Positions 42,766 through 51,431 of a stretch of 64,000 nt of DNA are shown one piece after another; within the stretch, counting starts at the first letter, position 1; each line of letters opens with the position of its first letter. The position numbers were made by a program, and so were the translations under genes. Source of the stretch: Roseateles_B flavus (GTDB lineage Bacteria; Pseudomonadota; Gammaproteobacteria; Burkholderiales; Burkholderiaceae_C); assembly GCF_039872765.1 (NCBI RefSeq), contig NZ_JBDPZC010000003.1:62001-126000 (forward strand). The letters are read 5' to 3'. Below the pieces are notes generated by a model. That model was not told the origin of the DNA. It worked only from the letters and a program-made list of their open reading frames with translations, and made no database searches.

Positions 42766-42831
42766 GCCGCGTGGAGCGTCTGGCTCCACTGTGCTCTTTT
42801 CGCATCATTGCTCGGGTTTTCCCCATGATTG

Positions 42832-42849
42832 TATTTGTGATCATAAATA
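42832..42849. promoter_or_regulatory. TGATCA-centred 18-bp palindrome upstream of the porin, candidate GntR operator
   Basis: The core TGATCA (42838-42843) is flanked by TATTTG and TAAATA, symmetrical except for one position. It lies about 70 bp upstream of the porin start in an AT-rich gap and shares TGATCATAA with the site between livH and the amidase gene. Confidence 0.5.
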
Positions 42850-42919
42850 TCATCCACAAGCACCCACTGGCGCAGTCGAACGGGTGGGGGATCTCGGCAT
42901 ATCAACCAAGGAAATCATC

Positions 42920-43966
42920 ATGAAATGGACCCATGGCCTTCTGGCCGCATCAGTTTCATTTGTCAGCATAAATTCGGCATTCGCACAGAACACGGTCAAG
43001 CTGTATGGCGTGCTCAATGCGGGCGCGGGTGCCTATCAGTTGGCGGGCGCAAACCGGATCAAGGCGGTCAGTTCGGGAGACATGAGCACCAGCTACTGGG
43101 GGCTCAGCGGCACGGAAGACCTGGGCGGCGGCCTCAAGGCGCAGTTCGCCCTGGAGAGCTTCGTTGGCATGGACACCGGCGCGGCCGGGCGCTTTGCGGG
43201 CGACGCGATGTTTGCCAAGAACGCCTATGCCGGCCTGAGCGGCAGCTTCGGGCAGCTGCGCGTGGGTCGCAATACCAGCCAGATGTTCGTGTCCCTGCTG
43301 CTGTTCAACAGCTTCGGGGACTCCTTCGGCTTTTCGCCCACGCTGCTGCACTATTTCCTCGACGGCCGCGACATCCCCATCAGCAAGACCGCGCGCCTGC
43401 AGAACGACACCTCCTGGCGCAACGCGGTCAGCTACATCAGCCCCGTGATGTCCGGCTTTCGCGTGAACCTGCAGGGCGCGTTGGGTGAAGGTGTCGGCAA
43501 GGCCAGCTATGCCGCCACGCTGCAGTACTTCGGCGATCCCTTCAGCGCCACCGTGGCCTACCAGGCCGTGGGGACGGACGCCGCCGCCCCGACCAACGGC
43601 CAGCGCGAGAAGACCTTCAACCTGGGCGCCTCCTACGATTTCAGGGCGGTCAAGCTCTATGCCCAGTACGGACAGATCGACGACGAGTCCTACGGCAGCA
43701 AGCTGCGCCTCTATGACATCAGCGCCGAGGTGCCCGTCAATGGCAGCGGAAAGATCCTCGCCGCCTGGGGCCACTCCAAGGTCCGTACGGGCACCTTCGC
43801 CGGCATCATCCCGCTGTGGACGGGCAACACGCACAAGACCCTGAGCCTGGGCTACGACCATTCCTTGTCCAAGCGAACGGATGTCTACGCCGTCTACATG
43901 AACGACAAAATTGACGGCCTGCACGACGGCAACAGCGTCGCCGTCGGCATGCGGCACAGCTTCTGA
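42920..43966 (+). CDS. Gram-negative (OmpC-like) general porin
   Basis: A 348-residue outer-membrane porin of the beta-proteobacterial type. A signal peptide (MKWTHGLLAASVSFVSINSA, cleaved after AFA) is followed by NTVKLYGVLNAGAG, then SSGDMSTSYWGLSGTEDLGG, and a terminal strand ending VGMRHSF with the required C-terminal Phe. AAGGAAATC precedes the ATG. It is likely the outer-membrane entry for the substrate of the adjacent transporter and amidases. Confidence 0.9.
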   Translation: MKWTHGLLAASVSFVSINSAFAQNTVKLYGVLNAGAGAYQLAGANRIKAVSSGDMSTSYWGLSGTEDLGGGLKAQFALESFVGMDTGAAGRFAGDAMFAKNAYAGLSGSFGQLRVGRNTSQMFVSLLLFNSFGDSFGFSPTLLHYFLDGRDIPISKTARLQNDTSWRNAVSYISPVMSGFRVNLQGALGEGVGKASYAATLQYFGDPFSATVAYQAVGTDAAAPTNGQREKTFNLGASYDFRAVKLYAQYGQIDDESYGSKLRLYDISAEVPVNGSGKILAAWGHSKVRTGTFAGIIPLWTGNTHKTLSLGYDHSLSKRTDVYAVYMNDKIDGLHDGNSVAVGMRHSF

Positions 43967-44266
43967 GGCAGAGGCGCCCCCCCGGCAACTCGGTACGCCA
44001 CTGCTTGCCAGGGGCTGCTTGCCGGGGGCTGCTTCTGGGCAGGCCTCCGTCGCTCCTCCCCATGCGAGGCCGGGTTCCGCGCCGCCTGTCTGGCGGCTCG
44101 CCCTTGGCCCGCGTACCTCACAGGCCGGCGCCCGCCTGCGTCCCGGCGGGCAGGCCTCAGGCTCCGGGGAGGCGCACAGGGGCCGGCAAGGCCCTGCGGC
44201 GGCGCCATCGCAAGTGCAGGCAGGGTCGAGTTCGGCCAGGGGCAGCGGCTGAGCGACAATCCGCGG
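43967..44266 (+). other. intergenic region between the porin and gmk
   Basis: 300 bp, very GC-rich, with internal repeats of TGCTTGC/GGGGCTGCTT (about 44001-44035) just after the porin. I see no gene, tRNA or integrase remnant. It marks the right-hand junction where the inserted block meets gmk. Confidence 0.5.
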
Positions 44267-44887
44267 ATGGAATACCCTGGCAATCTCATCGTGGTCGCCG
44301 CGCCGAGCGGCGCCGGCAAGTCCAGCCTCGTCAAGGCCCTGCTGGAACTGGACGCCAAACTGGCGGTCTCGATTTCTCACACCTCGCGGGGACCTCGCGG
44401 CCAGGAACAGCATGGCCGCGAGTACTGGTTCATCAGCCCGGATGAGTTCCGGGCCAAAGTCGAGCGCGGCGAGTTCTTCGAGTGGGCCGAGGTGCATGGC
44501 AACCTCTACGGCACCTCGCGCGCCGCCATCGAGGAACGGATGAAGCAGGGCGAGGACGTGGTCCTGGAGATCGATTTCCAGGGCGCCCTGCAGATCAAGC
44601 AGCTCTTTCCCTATGCCGTGCTGGTCTTCATCCTGCCGCCCAGCTGGGAGGAACTGCGCCAGCGCCTGACCCGCCGGGGCGACACCGCCGAGGAGGTCAT
44701 CGAACGGCGCATGGCCAATGCACGCGTCGAGGTGGCACAGGCCCACAAGTTCGATTTTGTCGTGGTGAATGCCGTCTTCGAGACCGCACTTTTCGACTTG
44801 AAGGCCATCGTGCACGCGCAGCGGTTAAAATACGCCTCTCAGCGTCGCAGCAAGTCCGCCGTCTTCAAGGCACTGGACCTGCCCTGA
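44267..44887 (+). CDS. gmk: guanylate kinase
   Basis: The 206-residue enzyme phosphorylates GMP to GDP. Motifs are the P-loop VVAAPSGAGKSSLVKALL, SISHTSRGPRGQEQHGREYWF for GMP binding, GEFFEWAEVHGNLYGTS and EIDFQGALQIK. It is followed by rpoZ (64 bp) and spoT, the standard proteobacterial order. Its usual upstream neighbour, yicC, lies 25 kb away here. Confidence 0.96.
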   Translation: MEYPGNLIVVAAPSGAGKSSLVKALLELDAKLAVSISHTSRGPRGQEQHGREYWFISPDEFRAKVERGEFFEWAEVHGNLYGTSRAAIEERMKQGEDVVLEIDFQGALQIKQLFPYAVLVFILPPSWEELRQRLTRRGDTAEEVIERRMANARVEVAQAHKFDFVVVNAVFETALFDLKAIVHAQRLKYASQRRSKSAVFKALDLP

Positions 44888-44951
44888 GCCCTGGTTTCAT
44901 CCCGACACCACGGCTCGAGACCTCCCTGAACAACAGTACTGGAAACCGCCC

Positions 44952-45155
44952 ATGGCCCGCATCACCGTCGAAGATTGCCTGACCAAGATCCCCAACCGCT
45001 TCCAGCTGGTGCTTGCGGCCACCTACCGCGCTCGCATGCTGAGCCAGGGCCACAGTGCCAAGATCGAGAGCAAGAACAAGCCGGGCGTGACCGCCCTGCG
45101 CGAGATCGCCGCTGGCGAAGTGGGCATCGAGATGCTGCGCAAGGTGCCGGTCTGA
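44952..45155 (+). CDS. rpoZ: RNA polymerase omega subunit
   Basis: A 67-residue omega subunit with the family sequence MARITVEDCLTKIPNRFQLV, TYRARMLSQG and KPGVTALREIAAGEVG. Omega assists polymerase assembly and forms part of the ppGpp site. This fits its place before spoT. A strong hairpin with a T-run follows 19 bp after the stop. Confidence 0.97.
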   Translation: MARITVEDCLTKIPNRFQLVLAATYRARMLSQGHSAKIESKNKPGVTALREIAAGEVGIEMLRKVPV

Positions 45156-45174
45156 GACCTGGCCCCGCCAAATG

Positions 45175-45200
45175 AAGGCGCCCCAACGGGCGCCTTTTTT
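45175..45200 (+). terminator. intrinsic terminator after rpoZ
   Basis: AAGGCGCCC and GGGCGCCTT form a 9-bp stem around CAAC, followed by TTTTTT. This is the clearest Rho-independent terminator on the plus strand of the window. Confidence 0.9.
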
Positions 45201-45299
45201 CATGGTTTGCCCGGATGTCAGCAGCGCACCGGCGCCCTTCCCCGTCGCAATTTGTCCCGGCGCCTGCGGGCGGCCCTGGCCTTGTGTTAATTTCGCTCC

Positions 45300-47567
45300 A
45301 TGGGTCTTCGCTCCTTTGCCGCCTCCTTGCCCGCTGCCCTGATGCCGGGCCTGCACAAGACCGCCCCCGAGCCCACGCAGGCCGAGGCGGCGTCCTTTGA
45401 CGCCCTGCTTCACCGGCTGAGCTACCTGCCCAAGTCCGACATCAAGCGCATCCGCGAGGCCTACAAGTTTGCGGATGAAGCCCACCTGGGCCAGTTCCGC
45501 GCCAGCGGTGAGCCCTACATCACGCACCCGATCGCCGTGGCCGGCATCTGCGCTGAATGGCGCCTGGACGCCCAGGCCATCATGGCCGCGCTGATGCACG
45601 ATGCCATGGAGGACTGCGGTGTCACCAAGACCGAGCTGATCGAGCGCTTCGAGGCCCCGACCGCCGAATTGGTGGACGGCCTCACCAAGCTGGACAAGCT
45701 GCAGTTCTCGACCAAGGAGGAGTCGCAGGCCGAGTCCTTCCGCAAGATGCTGCTGGCGATGGCGCGCGACGTGCGCGTCATCCTCATCAAGCTGGCCGAC
45801 CGTCTGCACAATATGCGGACGATGGGCCACATGGCCTTCGAGAAGCGCCGCCGCATCGCGCGCGAGACCCTGGACATCTACGCCCCCATCGCCCACCGCC
45901 TGGGCCTCAACGAGATCTACCGGGAGCTGCAGGAGCTGTCCTTCCAGTACATCCACCCCTGGCGGCACGGCGCGCTGTCCAAGGCCATTGCCAAGGCGCG
46001 CGGCAATCGGCGCGACCTGGTCTCGCGCATCGAGCGCGACGTGGTCAAGGCCTTTGCGGATGCCGGCCTGAAGGTCGAGATCCAGGGTCGCGAGAAGACG
46101 CTGTTCTCCATCTACAAGAAGATGCGCGAGAAGCACCTCAGCTTTGCCCAGGTGAGCGACATCTTCGGCTTTCGCGTGGTGGTGGACGAGCTGTCCCAGT
46201 GCTACCTGGCCCTGGGCGTGCTGCACCAGCTCTACAAGCCCCAGCCGGGCCGCTTCAAGGACTACATCGCCATCCCCAAGCCCAATGGCTACCAGAGCCT
46301 GCACACCACCCTGGTGAGCCCCCTGGGCACGCCGGTGGAATTCCAGATGCGCACCGAGACCATGCACATGGTGGCCGAGAAGGGCGTGGCGGCACACTGG
46401 CTCTATAAGGCCAAGGGCAATGCCCAGGCCGTGCAGCAGCTGGGTTCGCGCTGGCTGCAGTCCCTCATCGACATCCAGGACGAGACCCGCGACGCCAGCG
46501 AGTTCCTGGAGCACGTGAAGATCGATCTCTTCCCCGATGCGGTCTACGTCTTCACACCCAAGAGCAAGATCATGGCCCTGCCCCGCGGGGCAACGCCGGT
46601 GGACTATGCCTATGCCATCCACTCTGACGTTGGCGACCACTGCGTGGCGGCCAAGGTCAATGGCGAGCCCGTGCCCCTGCGCGCCGAGCTGCGCAGCGGC
46701 GATGTGGTCGAGATCATCACCGCCACCGGCGCCCGCCCCAATCCGGCCTGGCTCAGCTTCGTTCGAACGGGCCGCGCGCGGTCCAAGATTCGCCATTTCC
46801 TGAAGAACCTGGAGCAGGAGGAGTCCCGCGAGCTGGGCCAGAAGATGCTGGCCCAGGCCTTGCGCGCCGAAGGCCTGGCTCTGCCCAGCCTGGACATCGA
46901 AGACCAGGAGGCCCATGGCCTGTGGCAGGACCTGGCGAAATGGGCCGGCAACCGCAATGTGCACGAGCTGCTGGTGGAGGTGGGCCTGGGGCGCAAGATC
47001 GCGACCATCGTGGCCAAGAAGATGGCCCGCATGCTGGCCGCCCAGGGCCAGCGGCCGGACGCCGTCACCCTCACCCTCGGCCGCTTCGGCGCCACTGACG
47101 ACCAGACCACGCAGGGCCAGATCACCCTGGATGGCAGCGAGGGCGCCTCGGTGCGCCTGGCCAGCTGCTGCCGGCCGGTGCCGGGTGATGACATCAAGGG
47201 CTATCTGGGCCGCGGCGAAGGCCTCATCGTGCACACCGCCGAATGCCAGGTCGGCCGCCGGCTCTTCCAGCGCGACAGCGAGCACTGGATCGCCGTGGCC
47301 TGGGCCGACGAGATGACGCGCAGCTTCGAGGCCGCCATCGGCGTGCTGATGCGCAATGGCAAGGGCGTGCTGGCGCAGATCGCCACCGCCGTCAGCACAG
47401 CCGAGGCCGACATCACGCACATTTCCATGAGCGATGAATCACAGGCCCGCGAGACCGCCGAGATGCAGTTGCTGATCTCCGTGCGCGACCGCCTGCATGT
47501 GGCTGAGGTGCTGCGCATGCTCAAGCGCTCGCCCGCCGTGATGCGGGTGTGGCGCATCAAGCCCTGA
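45300..47567 (+). CDS. spoT: bifunctional (p)ppGpp synthetase/hydrolase SpoT/RelA
   Basis: A 755-residue long RSH protein. The HD hydrolase domain is intact (ALMHDAMEDCGVT), as is the synthetase domain (FGFRVVVDE, then GRFKDYIAIPKPNGYQSLHT). TGS (VYVFTPKSKIMALPRGATPVDYA), a conserved-cysteine zinc-finger region (LASCCRPVPGDDIKGYLGRG) and a C-terminal ACT domain follow. The start at 45300 is the first ATG; MPGLHKTAPEP slightly downstream is an alternative. It controls the stringent response, with gmk and rpoZ as functional neighbours. Confidence 0.95.
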   Translation: MGLRSFAASLPAALMPGLHKTAPEPTQAEAASFDALLHRLSYLPKSDIKRIREAYKFADEAHLGQFRASGEPYITHPIAVAGICAEWRLDAQAIMAALMHDAMEDCGVTKTELIERFEAPTAELVDGLTKLDKLQFSTKEESQAESFRKMLLAMARDVRVILIKLADRLHNMRTMGHMAFEKRRRIARETLDIYAPIAHRLGLNEIYRELQELSFQYIHPWRHGALSKAIAKARGNRRDLVSRIERDVVKAFADAGLKVEIQGREKTLFSIYKKMREKHLSFAQVSDIFGFRVVVDELSQCYLALGVLHQLYKPQPGRFKDYIAIPKPNGYQSLHTTLVSPLGTPVEFQMRTETMHMVAEKGVAAHWLYKAKGNAQAVQQLGSRWLQSLIDIQDETRDASEFLEHVKIDLFPDAVYVFTPKSKIMALPRGATPVDYAYAIHSDVGDHCVAAKVNGEPVPLRAELRSGDVVEIITATGARPNPAWLSFVRTGRARSKIRHFLKNLEQEESRELGQKMLAQALRAEGLALPSLDIEDQEAHGLWQDLAKWAGNRNVHELLVEVGLGRKIATIVAKKMARMLAAQGQRPDAVTLTLGRFGATDDQTTQGQITLDGSEGASVRLASCCRPVPGDDIKGYLGRGEGLIVHTAECQVGRRLFQRDSEHWIAVAWADEMTRSFEAAIGVLMRNGKGVLAQIATAVSTAEADITHISMSDESQARETAEMQLLISVRDRLHVAEVLRMLKRSPAVMRVWRIKP

Positions 47568-47587
47568 GCCCTGGCTGAGCGGGTGTG

Positions 47588-47601
47588 GGGTCAGGTCTTG
47601 C
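47588..47601 (+). repeat. 14-bp dispersed repeat, copy 3
   Basis: GGGTCAGGTCTTGC, overlapping the 3' end of greB. On the greB strand it supplies the last codons (Gly-Lys-Thr region) and the TGA stop. Confidence 0.6.
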
Positions 47602-48154
47602 CTGGCTCCGGGTAGCGCACTTCCAGCACCTCCAGCTGCTCCAGCCCGCCCGGCGTCATCAGCTGGACTTCGTCGCCCTCGCGGGCCTTCAGCAGGGCGC
47701 GGGCGATGGGCGAGACCCAGCTGACCTCACCCTTGAGGCTGTCCGCCTCGTCGATGCCCATGATGGTGATGGTGCGCTCCTCGCCTTTGCTGTTGGCATA
47801 GGTGACGCAGGCGCCGAAGAAGATCTGGTCGCTGCCATGGTGAACGGCCGGGTCCGCGACCTCGGCGATGTCCAGGCGCTTGGTCAGAAAGCGCAGCCGG
47901 CGGTCGATCTCCCGCAGGCGCTTCTTGCCGTAGAGATAGTCGCCGTTCTCGGAGCGGTCGCCATTCTTGGCGGCCCAGGACACCGTCTCGACAATCTTGG
48001 GGCGCTCGACATCCAGCAGCTCCATGAACTCGGCGCGCAGCCGCGCATAGCCCTGCGGCGTGATGTAGTTGCGTGTGCCGGCGGGCAGCGGCGGCAGGCC
48101 GGGGACGTCATCGTCATCGTCCCCGTCGCTTTCCTTGGTGAAGGCCTTGCTCAT
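47591..48154 (-). CDS. greB: transcription elongation factor GreB
   Basis: A 187-residue GreB that rescues backtracked RNA polymerase. An acidic stretch SDGDDDDDV precedes NYITPQGYARLRAEF and the tip motif ENGDYLYGKKRLREIDRRL typical of GreB. The C-terminal domain ends VLEVRYPEPGKT. I chose the ATG at 48154 (MSKAFTKES). It is convergent with spoT, 23 bp apart. The last residues and the stop come from a copy of the 14-bp dispersed repeat, suggesting the repeat landed in, or resculpted, the gene end. Confidence 0.93.
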   Translation of the reverse strand: MSKAFTKESDGDDDDDVPGLPPLPAGTRNYITPQGYARLRAEFMELLDVERPKIVETVSWAAKNGDRSENGDYLYGKKRLREIDRRLRFLTKRLDIAEVADPAVHHGSDQIFFGACVTYANSKGEERTITIMGIDEADSLKGEVSWVSPIARALLKAREGDEVQLMTPGGLEQLEVLEVRYPEPGKT

Positions 48155-48279
48155 GGCCGTATTGTCTCGCCAACTGTCAGCGTAGCGCCGGTCCTGAGCG
48201 GCTACCCTGGGCGCTGACAAGCCCCAGGGCGCCAGGAACGGCACCGGGCGATCTTCATGAGCAGTCGGGAAGGAACGGC

Positions 48280-49425
48280 ATGGCAACGGGACCCTTGGCA
48301 GGCGTGCGCATCATCGAGCTGGCAGGCATCGGCCCCTGCCCCTTCGCCGGCATGCTGCTGGCCGACATGGGGGCTGAGGTGATCGTCGTCGAGCGCCCTG
48401 CCGCGCAACGCAGCCTGGGCGGCGGCGGGGCCATGAACCGCGGCAAGCGCTCCCTCGTGCTGGACCTGAAGAAGCCGGAGGCGCGCCAGGCGCTGCGGCA
48501 GCTGGTCCTGGGCGCGGACGGACTGCTCGAGGGCTACCGGCCCGGGGTCATGGAGCGCCTGGGCCTGGGGCCTGAGACCTTGGTGGACGCACATCCGCGC
48601 CTGGTCTACGGTCGCGTCACCGGCTGGGGCCAGACGGGCCCCCTGGCCCACGCAGCGGGCCATGACATCAACTACGTGGCCCTGAGCGGCCTGCTGAGCC
48701 TCAGCCAGCGCCCCGGCCAGGCGCCCACCCTGCCGGCCACCGTGGTCGGTGATATGGCCAGCGGCGGCCTGCTGATGGCCTTCGGCATGGTCTGCGCCCT
48801 CCTGGAAGCCAGAAGCTCCGGCCACGGCCAGGTCGTGGACGCCGCCATGCTGGACGGCGCCAACCTGCTGGGCAGCCTGGTGCGCAGCCTGGCCAGCCAG
48901 GGTCACTGGCCCGAGGCGCCGCAGGAGAACTTCTTCCTGCACAGCAGCCCGTTCTATGACAGCTTCGAATGCGCCGACGGCCGCTTCCTCAGCCTGGGTG
49001 CCATCGAGCCGGTTTTCTACCGGGACCTGCTGCAGCGCCTGGAGATTGCCGACGAGGAGCCGGCCCGGCAGATGGACAGCGCCCGCTGGCCCGCATTGCG
49101 CGAATTGGTCGCCCGCCGCCTGAAGGAGAAGCCCCGCGACGCCTGGGTGACCCTGCTCGAAGGCACGGAGGCCTGCGTGGCCGGGGTACTGAGCCTGGAG
49201 GAGGCGCCCCTGCACCCACATCAGCAGGCGCGGCAGGCCTTCATGAAGGTGGACGGGCACTGGCAGGCCCAGCCTGCGCCCCGCTTCTCCCGCAGCGGGA
49301 CGCGGACTCCCGGCCCTGCGCCGCAGCCAGGCGCCCAGGGCGCCGAGATCCTGGCCGGACTGGACCTGTCCGACGACGTCAGGGCACTGCTGCTGAAGGA
49401 CACCGCGGCAACACCGGGCGGCTGA
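48280..49425 (+). CDS. CaiB/BaiF family protein, likely alpha-methylacyl-CoA racemase
   Basis: A 381-residue type III CoA-transferase-fold protein. The motifs point to the racemase branch: GRVTGWGQTGPLAHAAGHDINY (catalytic His region), TVVGDMASGGLL (Asp) and SLGAIEPVFYRDLL (Glu). Such enzymes epimerise 2-methyl-branched acyl-CoAs before beta-oxidation. AAGGAA precedes the ATG. It is divergent from greB and stands alone. Confidence 0.85.
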   Translation: MATGPLAGVRIIELAGIGPCPFAGMLLADMGAEVIVVERPAAQRSLGGGGAMNRGKRSLVLDLKKPEARQALRQLVLGADGLLEGYRPGVMERLGLGPETLVDAHPRLVYGRVTGWGQTGPLAHAAGHDINYVALSGLLSLSQRPGQAPTLPATVVGDMASGGLLMAFGMVCALLEARSSGHGQVVDAAMLDGANLLGSLVRSLASQGHWPEAPQENFFLHSSPFYDSFECADGRFLSLGAIEPVFYRDLLQRLEIADEEPARQMDSARWPALRELVARRLKEKPRDAWVTLLEGTEACVAGVLSLEEAPLHPHQQARQAFMKVDGHWQAQPAPRFSRSGTRTPGPAPQPGAQGAEILAGLDLSDDVRALLLKDTAATPGG

Positions 49426-49622
49426 GCCGCGGGCAAACGGCTCGCACCCAAGGCGCGGAGGCGCAGGCGGCATGGACGCTACCGCCCGCCCCTGCCTGCC
49501 ACCGCCCCGCCGCCTGCAGATTCAGCGACCATTTCCACTGCGCCTGCAAATGCCAGTCAGAAACTGAAGGCAAAACTCGAGGGCAGGACTTGAAGCCAAA
49601 ACACAAAGGCAAGGCGGAAAAC

Positions 49623-49650
49623 AAAAAAGGTCTGTGATTTCTCACAGACC
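49623..49650 (-). terminator. intrinsic terminator after the first tRNA-Arg gene
   Basis: GGTCTGTGA and TCACAGACC form a perfect 9-bp stem around a 4-base loop (49629-49650). On the minus strand it is followed by TTTTTT (49628-49623). It ends the tRNA transcript, and the T-run on the other side makes it bidirectional. Confidence 0.88.
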
Positions 49651-49670
49651 TTTTCATTTCTTCTTGTTGT

Positions 49671-49747
49671 TGGCGCGGCTGGCAGGATTCGAACCCACGA
49701 CCCCTTGGTTCGTAGCCAAGTACTCTATCCAACTGAGCTACAGCCGC
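49671..49747 (-). tRNA. tRNA-Arg (anticodon ACG), copy 1
   Basis: A 77-nt cloverleaf with encoded CCA. The acceptor stem GCGGCTG pairs with CAGCCGC, the D arm starts TAGCTCAG, the anticodon stem CTTGG/CCAAG encloses the loop CTACGAA with ACG, and the T-loop is GTTCGAATC. The anticodon decodes CGU, CGC and CGA after A34-to-I editing. It is identical to the copy 228 bp upstream and has its own promoter. Confidence 0.96.
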
Positions 49748-49768
49748 TTGTATTTAGTTGAGCCTTAG

Positions 49769-49797
49769 ATTGTAGCGCGATTTTTATTCAATCGCAA
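49769..49797 (-). promoter_or_regulatory. promoter of tRNA-Arg copy 1
   Basis: On the minus strand, TTGCGA (49797-49792), 17 bp, then TACAAT (49774-49769), a good match to a sigma-70 promoter, 22 bp from the tRNA 5' end. Confidence 0.75.
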
Positions 49798-49975
49798 GCC
49801 AAGACTCATATTTTTAATTCCGGATTGTCTTGAAACTCGGAAGTTTCTTGACTCACACCTCGGCTTCATCATTCCTTTGAAACGCTGCAGGACTGCAGCA
49901 GTTTCTCCGTCGCTTTCCAGAAATTCTCAGAACAGTATTCCGAAGATTTTCCAGTGAGCTTCAAATCTGAAATTT

Positions 49976-50052
49976 TGGCGCGGCTGGCAGGATTCGAACC
50001 CACGACCCCTTGGTTCGTAGCCAAGTACTCTATCCAACTGAGCTACAGCCGC
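49976..50052 (-). tRNA. tRNA-Arg (anticodon ACG), copy 2
   Basis: A 77-nt gene identical to the copy at 49671-49747, with encoded CCA and ACG anticodon. The 228 bp between the two copies are AT-rich relative to the surrounding DNA and hold the promoter of copy 1. I see no truncated tRNA piece or integrase gene, so no evidence of use as an attachment site. Confidence 0.96.
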
Positions 50053-50063
50053 CGAAGCCTTGA

Positions 50064-50093
50064 ACTATAGCATGGGTTTTTCCGACCATGCAA
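50064..50093 (-). promoter_or_regulatory. promoter of tRNA-Arg copy 2
   Basis: On the minus strand, TTGCAT (50093-50088), 18 bp, then TATAGT (50069-50064), about 12 bp before the tRNA 5' end. Confidence 0.7.
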
Positions 50094-50170
50094 GTATTCG
50101 GCTGAATTTTCCTCTGGAGCGGGTCTCAGGCAAGCGGGTGCTCATCGCCCCGCAGCCGCCCAAGGCCGGC

Positions 50171-51418
50171 TCAGCCCAGCAGGGCCGCCGCCTCGAAACA
50201 GCGGGCGCGGCGTTCGGCGTCGCCGTCGTTCTCGGCCAGGTCGGCCAGCTTGAGCCAGCTGCGGCGGCGAGCGCTGATGCTCAGCTGGCGGTCCTCGGCC
50301 GCCTGTTCCAGCATGAGACGGGCCTTGCCCCACAGCTGTCGCTCGGCCAGGGCGTGACCCAGGGCATAGGAGAGGCCCGGATCCCGCGCATGACGCTGCA
50401 TGAGGCCTTCCAGACGCTGCAGCCATTCCGGCCCCAGGCCAGGCATGCACTGGACCAGGGCCTCGGCCAGCGCGGCGCGCTCCTCGGCCTGCAGGTCGCC
50501 GTAGTCGTCCCAGGAGGGGCGCAGCCAGCCGCGGCCATCGTCAGGCGCGCCGAGACCGGCGGCGCATTGGGCAGCCCGGGCGGCGACGAAGACATCACGC
50601 CGGTCGGCGGCATCCAGCTGCTGCCAGCTGCTGCGGAGCTGGTCGATGTCCCGGGAGGACTCCAGGGCCTCCACCGCCAGGGAGCGCAACAGCCCTTGGG
50701 CGGCCGACTTGGAAAAGCCCTGGTGCTTGGCCAGCAGGCGCGCGGTGCGCAGCGCCTCCAGCGGCTGTCGGGCCAGGCGGGACGCCTGCAGCTTGAGGCG
50801 CAGGGCCTGGGTGCGGCGGGCCACGCCGGGGGTCAGCTCGGCCAGGATCTGGCTGGCGCGATGGGCATCGCGGTCATCCAGGGCCCATTCGGCAGCCAGC
50901 AGCCGGGCGCCCTCCTCCTGAGCCTTGGCCTGGGAAGAGGCCTGCGCGAACTGCAGCGCCAGCTGCAGCTGCTCGTCGCGACGGCGTTTGTCCTGGAGCC
51001 GGTGGGCGCTCTGGGCCGCCAGCAAGTGGCTCAGGGCCATGAAGGCCTGGTCCTGGGCGAGGTCCGGCGTCTGGGACTGGATGTTGAGGGCACGCTGCAC
51101 GGCCTTCTGCGCCCGGCCGTAGCGGGCGCCGAAATACTCGGCCAGGGCTTCGCGCAAGGCCAGCTGCGCGCTGCGCTCGCGCTGCGACAGCCGCCATTCG
51201 CGGGCCCTGCGCGGCAGGGAGACCAGCGAATTGACGGTCTGGATCAGCGTCACCAGCGCAAAGCAGCCCGCCACCAGGGCCAGCAGGAAGAGGTTGAGCG
51301 ACACATCGAGGCGCCAGCCATTCCAGTAGAAACTCGCCAGACCGTCATTGCTGCCCAGGGTCAGGGCGGCCACCACGGCCGCGGCAAAGAGCAGCACCAG
51401 CCAGATCACAGTACGCAT
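50171..51418 (-). CDS. hemY: HemY-like inner-membrane TPR protein
   Basis: A 415-residue protein with two N-terminal membrane helices (TVIWLVLLFAAAVVAALTLG; LNLFLLALVAGCFALVTLIQ) and the HemY_N pattern, followed by TPR-like helices in the periplasm or cytoplasm. In gamma- and beta-proteobacteria this gene ends the hemCDXY operon. Its role in heme supply is not biochemically defined, and it is unrelated to the Gram-positive coproporphyrinogen oxidase also called HemY. Confidence 0.86.
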   Translation of the reverse strand: MRTVIWLVLLFAAAVVAALTLGSNDGLASFYWNGWRLDVSLNLFLLALVAGCFALVTLIQTVNSLVSLPRRAREWRLSQRERSAQLALREALAEYFGARYGRAQKAVQRALNIQSQTPDLAQDQAFMALSHLLAAQSAHRLQDKRRRDEQLQLALQFAQASSQAKAQEEGARLLAAEWALDDRDAHRASQILAELTPGVARRTQALRLKLQASRLARQPLEALRTARLLAKHQGFSKSAAQGLLRSLAVEALESSRDIDQLRSSWQQLDAADRRDVFVAARAAQCAAGLGAPDDGRGWLRPSWDDYGDLQAEERAALAEALVQCMPGLGPEWLQRLEGLMQRHARDPGLSYALGHALAERQLWGKARLMLEQAAEDRQLSISARRRSWLKLADLAENDGDAERRARCFEAAALLG

Positions 51419-51431
51419 GGACCGGCCTCCC

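Noticed and set aside
43967..44266. Short plus-strand frames between the porin and gmk
   Set aside because: Pro/Arg/Gly-rich translations of GC-rich repeats, no ribosome site, and overlap into gmk in another frame.
44865..47420. 851-codon minus-strand frame opposite spoT
   Set aside because: Antisense shadow of an intact RSH protein with all domains; no ribosome site and no recognisable domain.
49671..50052. Duplicated tRNA-Arg genes as a genomic-island attachment site
   Set aside because: Both copies are complete with their own promoters, and there is no integrase or truncated tRNA nearby. Tandem identical tRNAs are ordinary.
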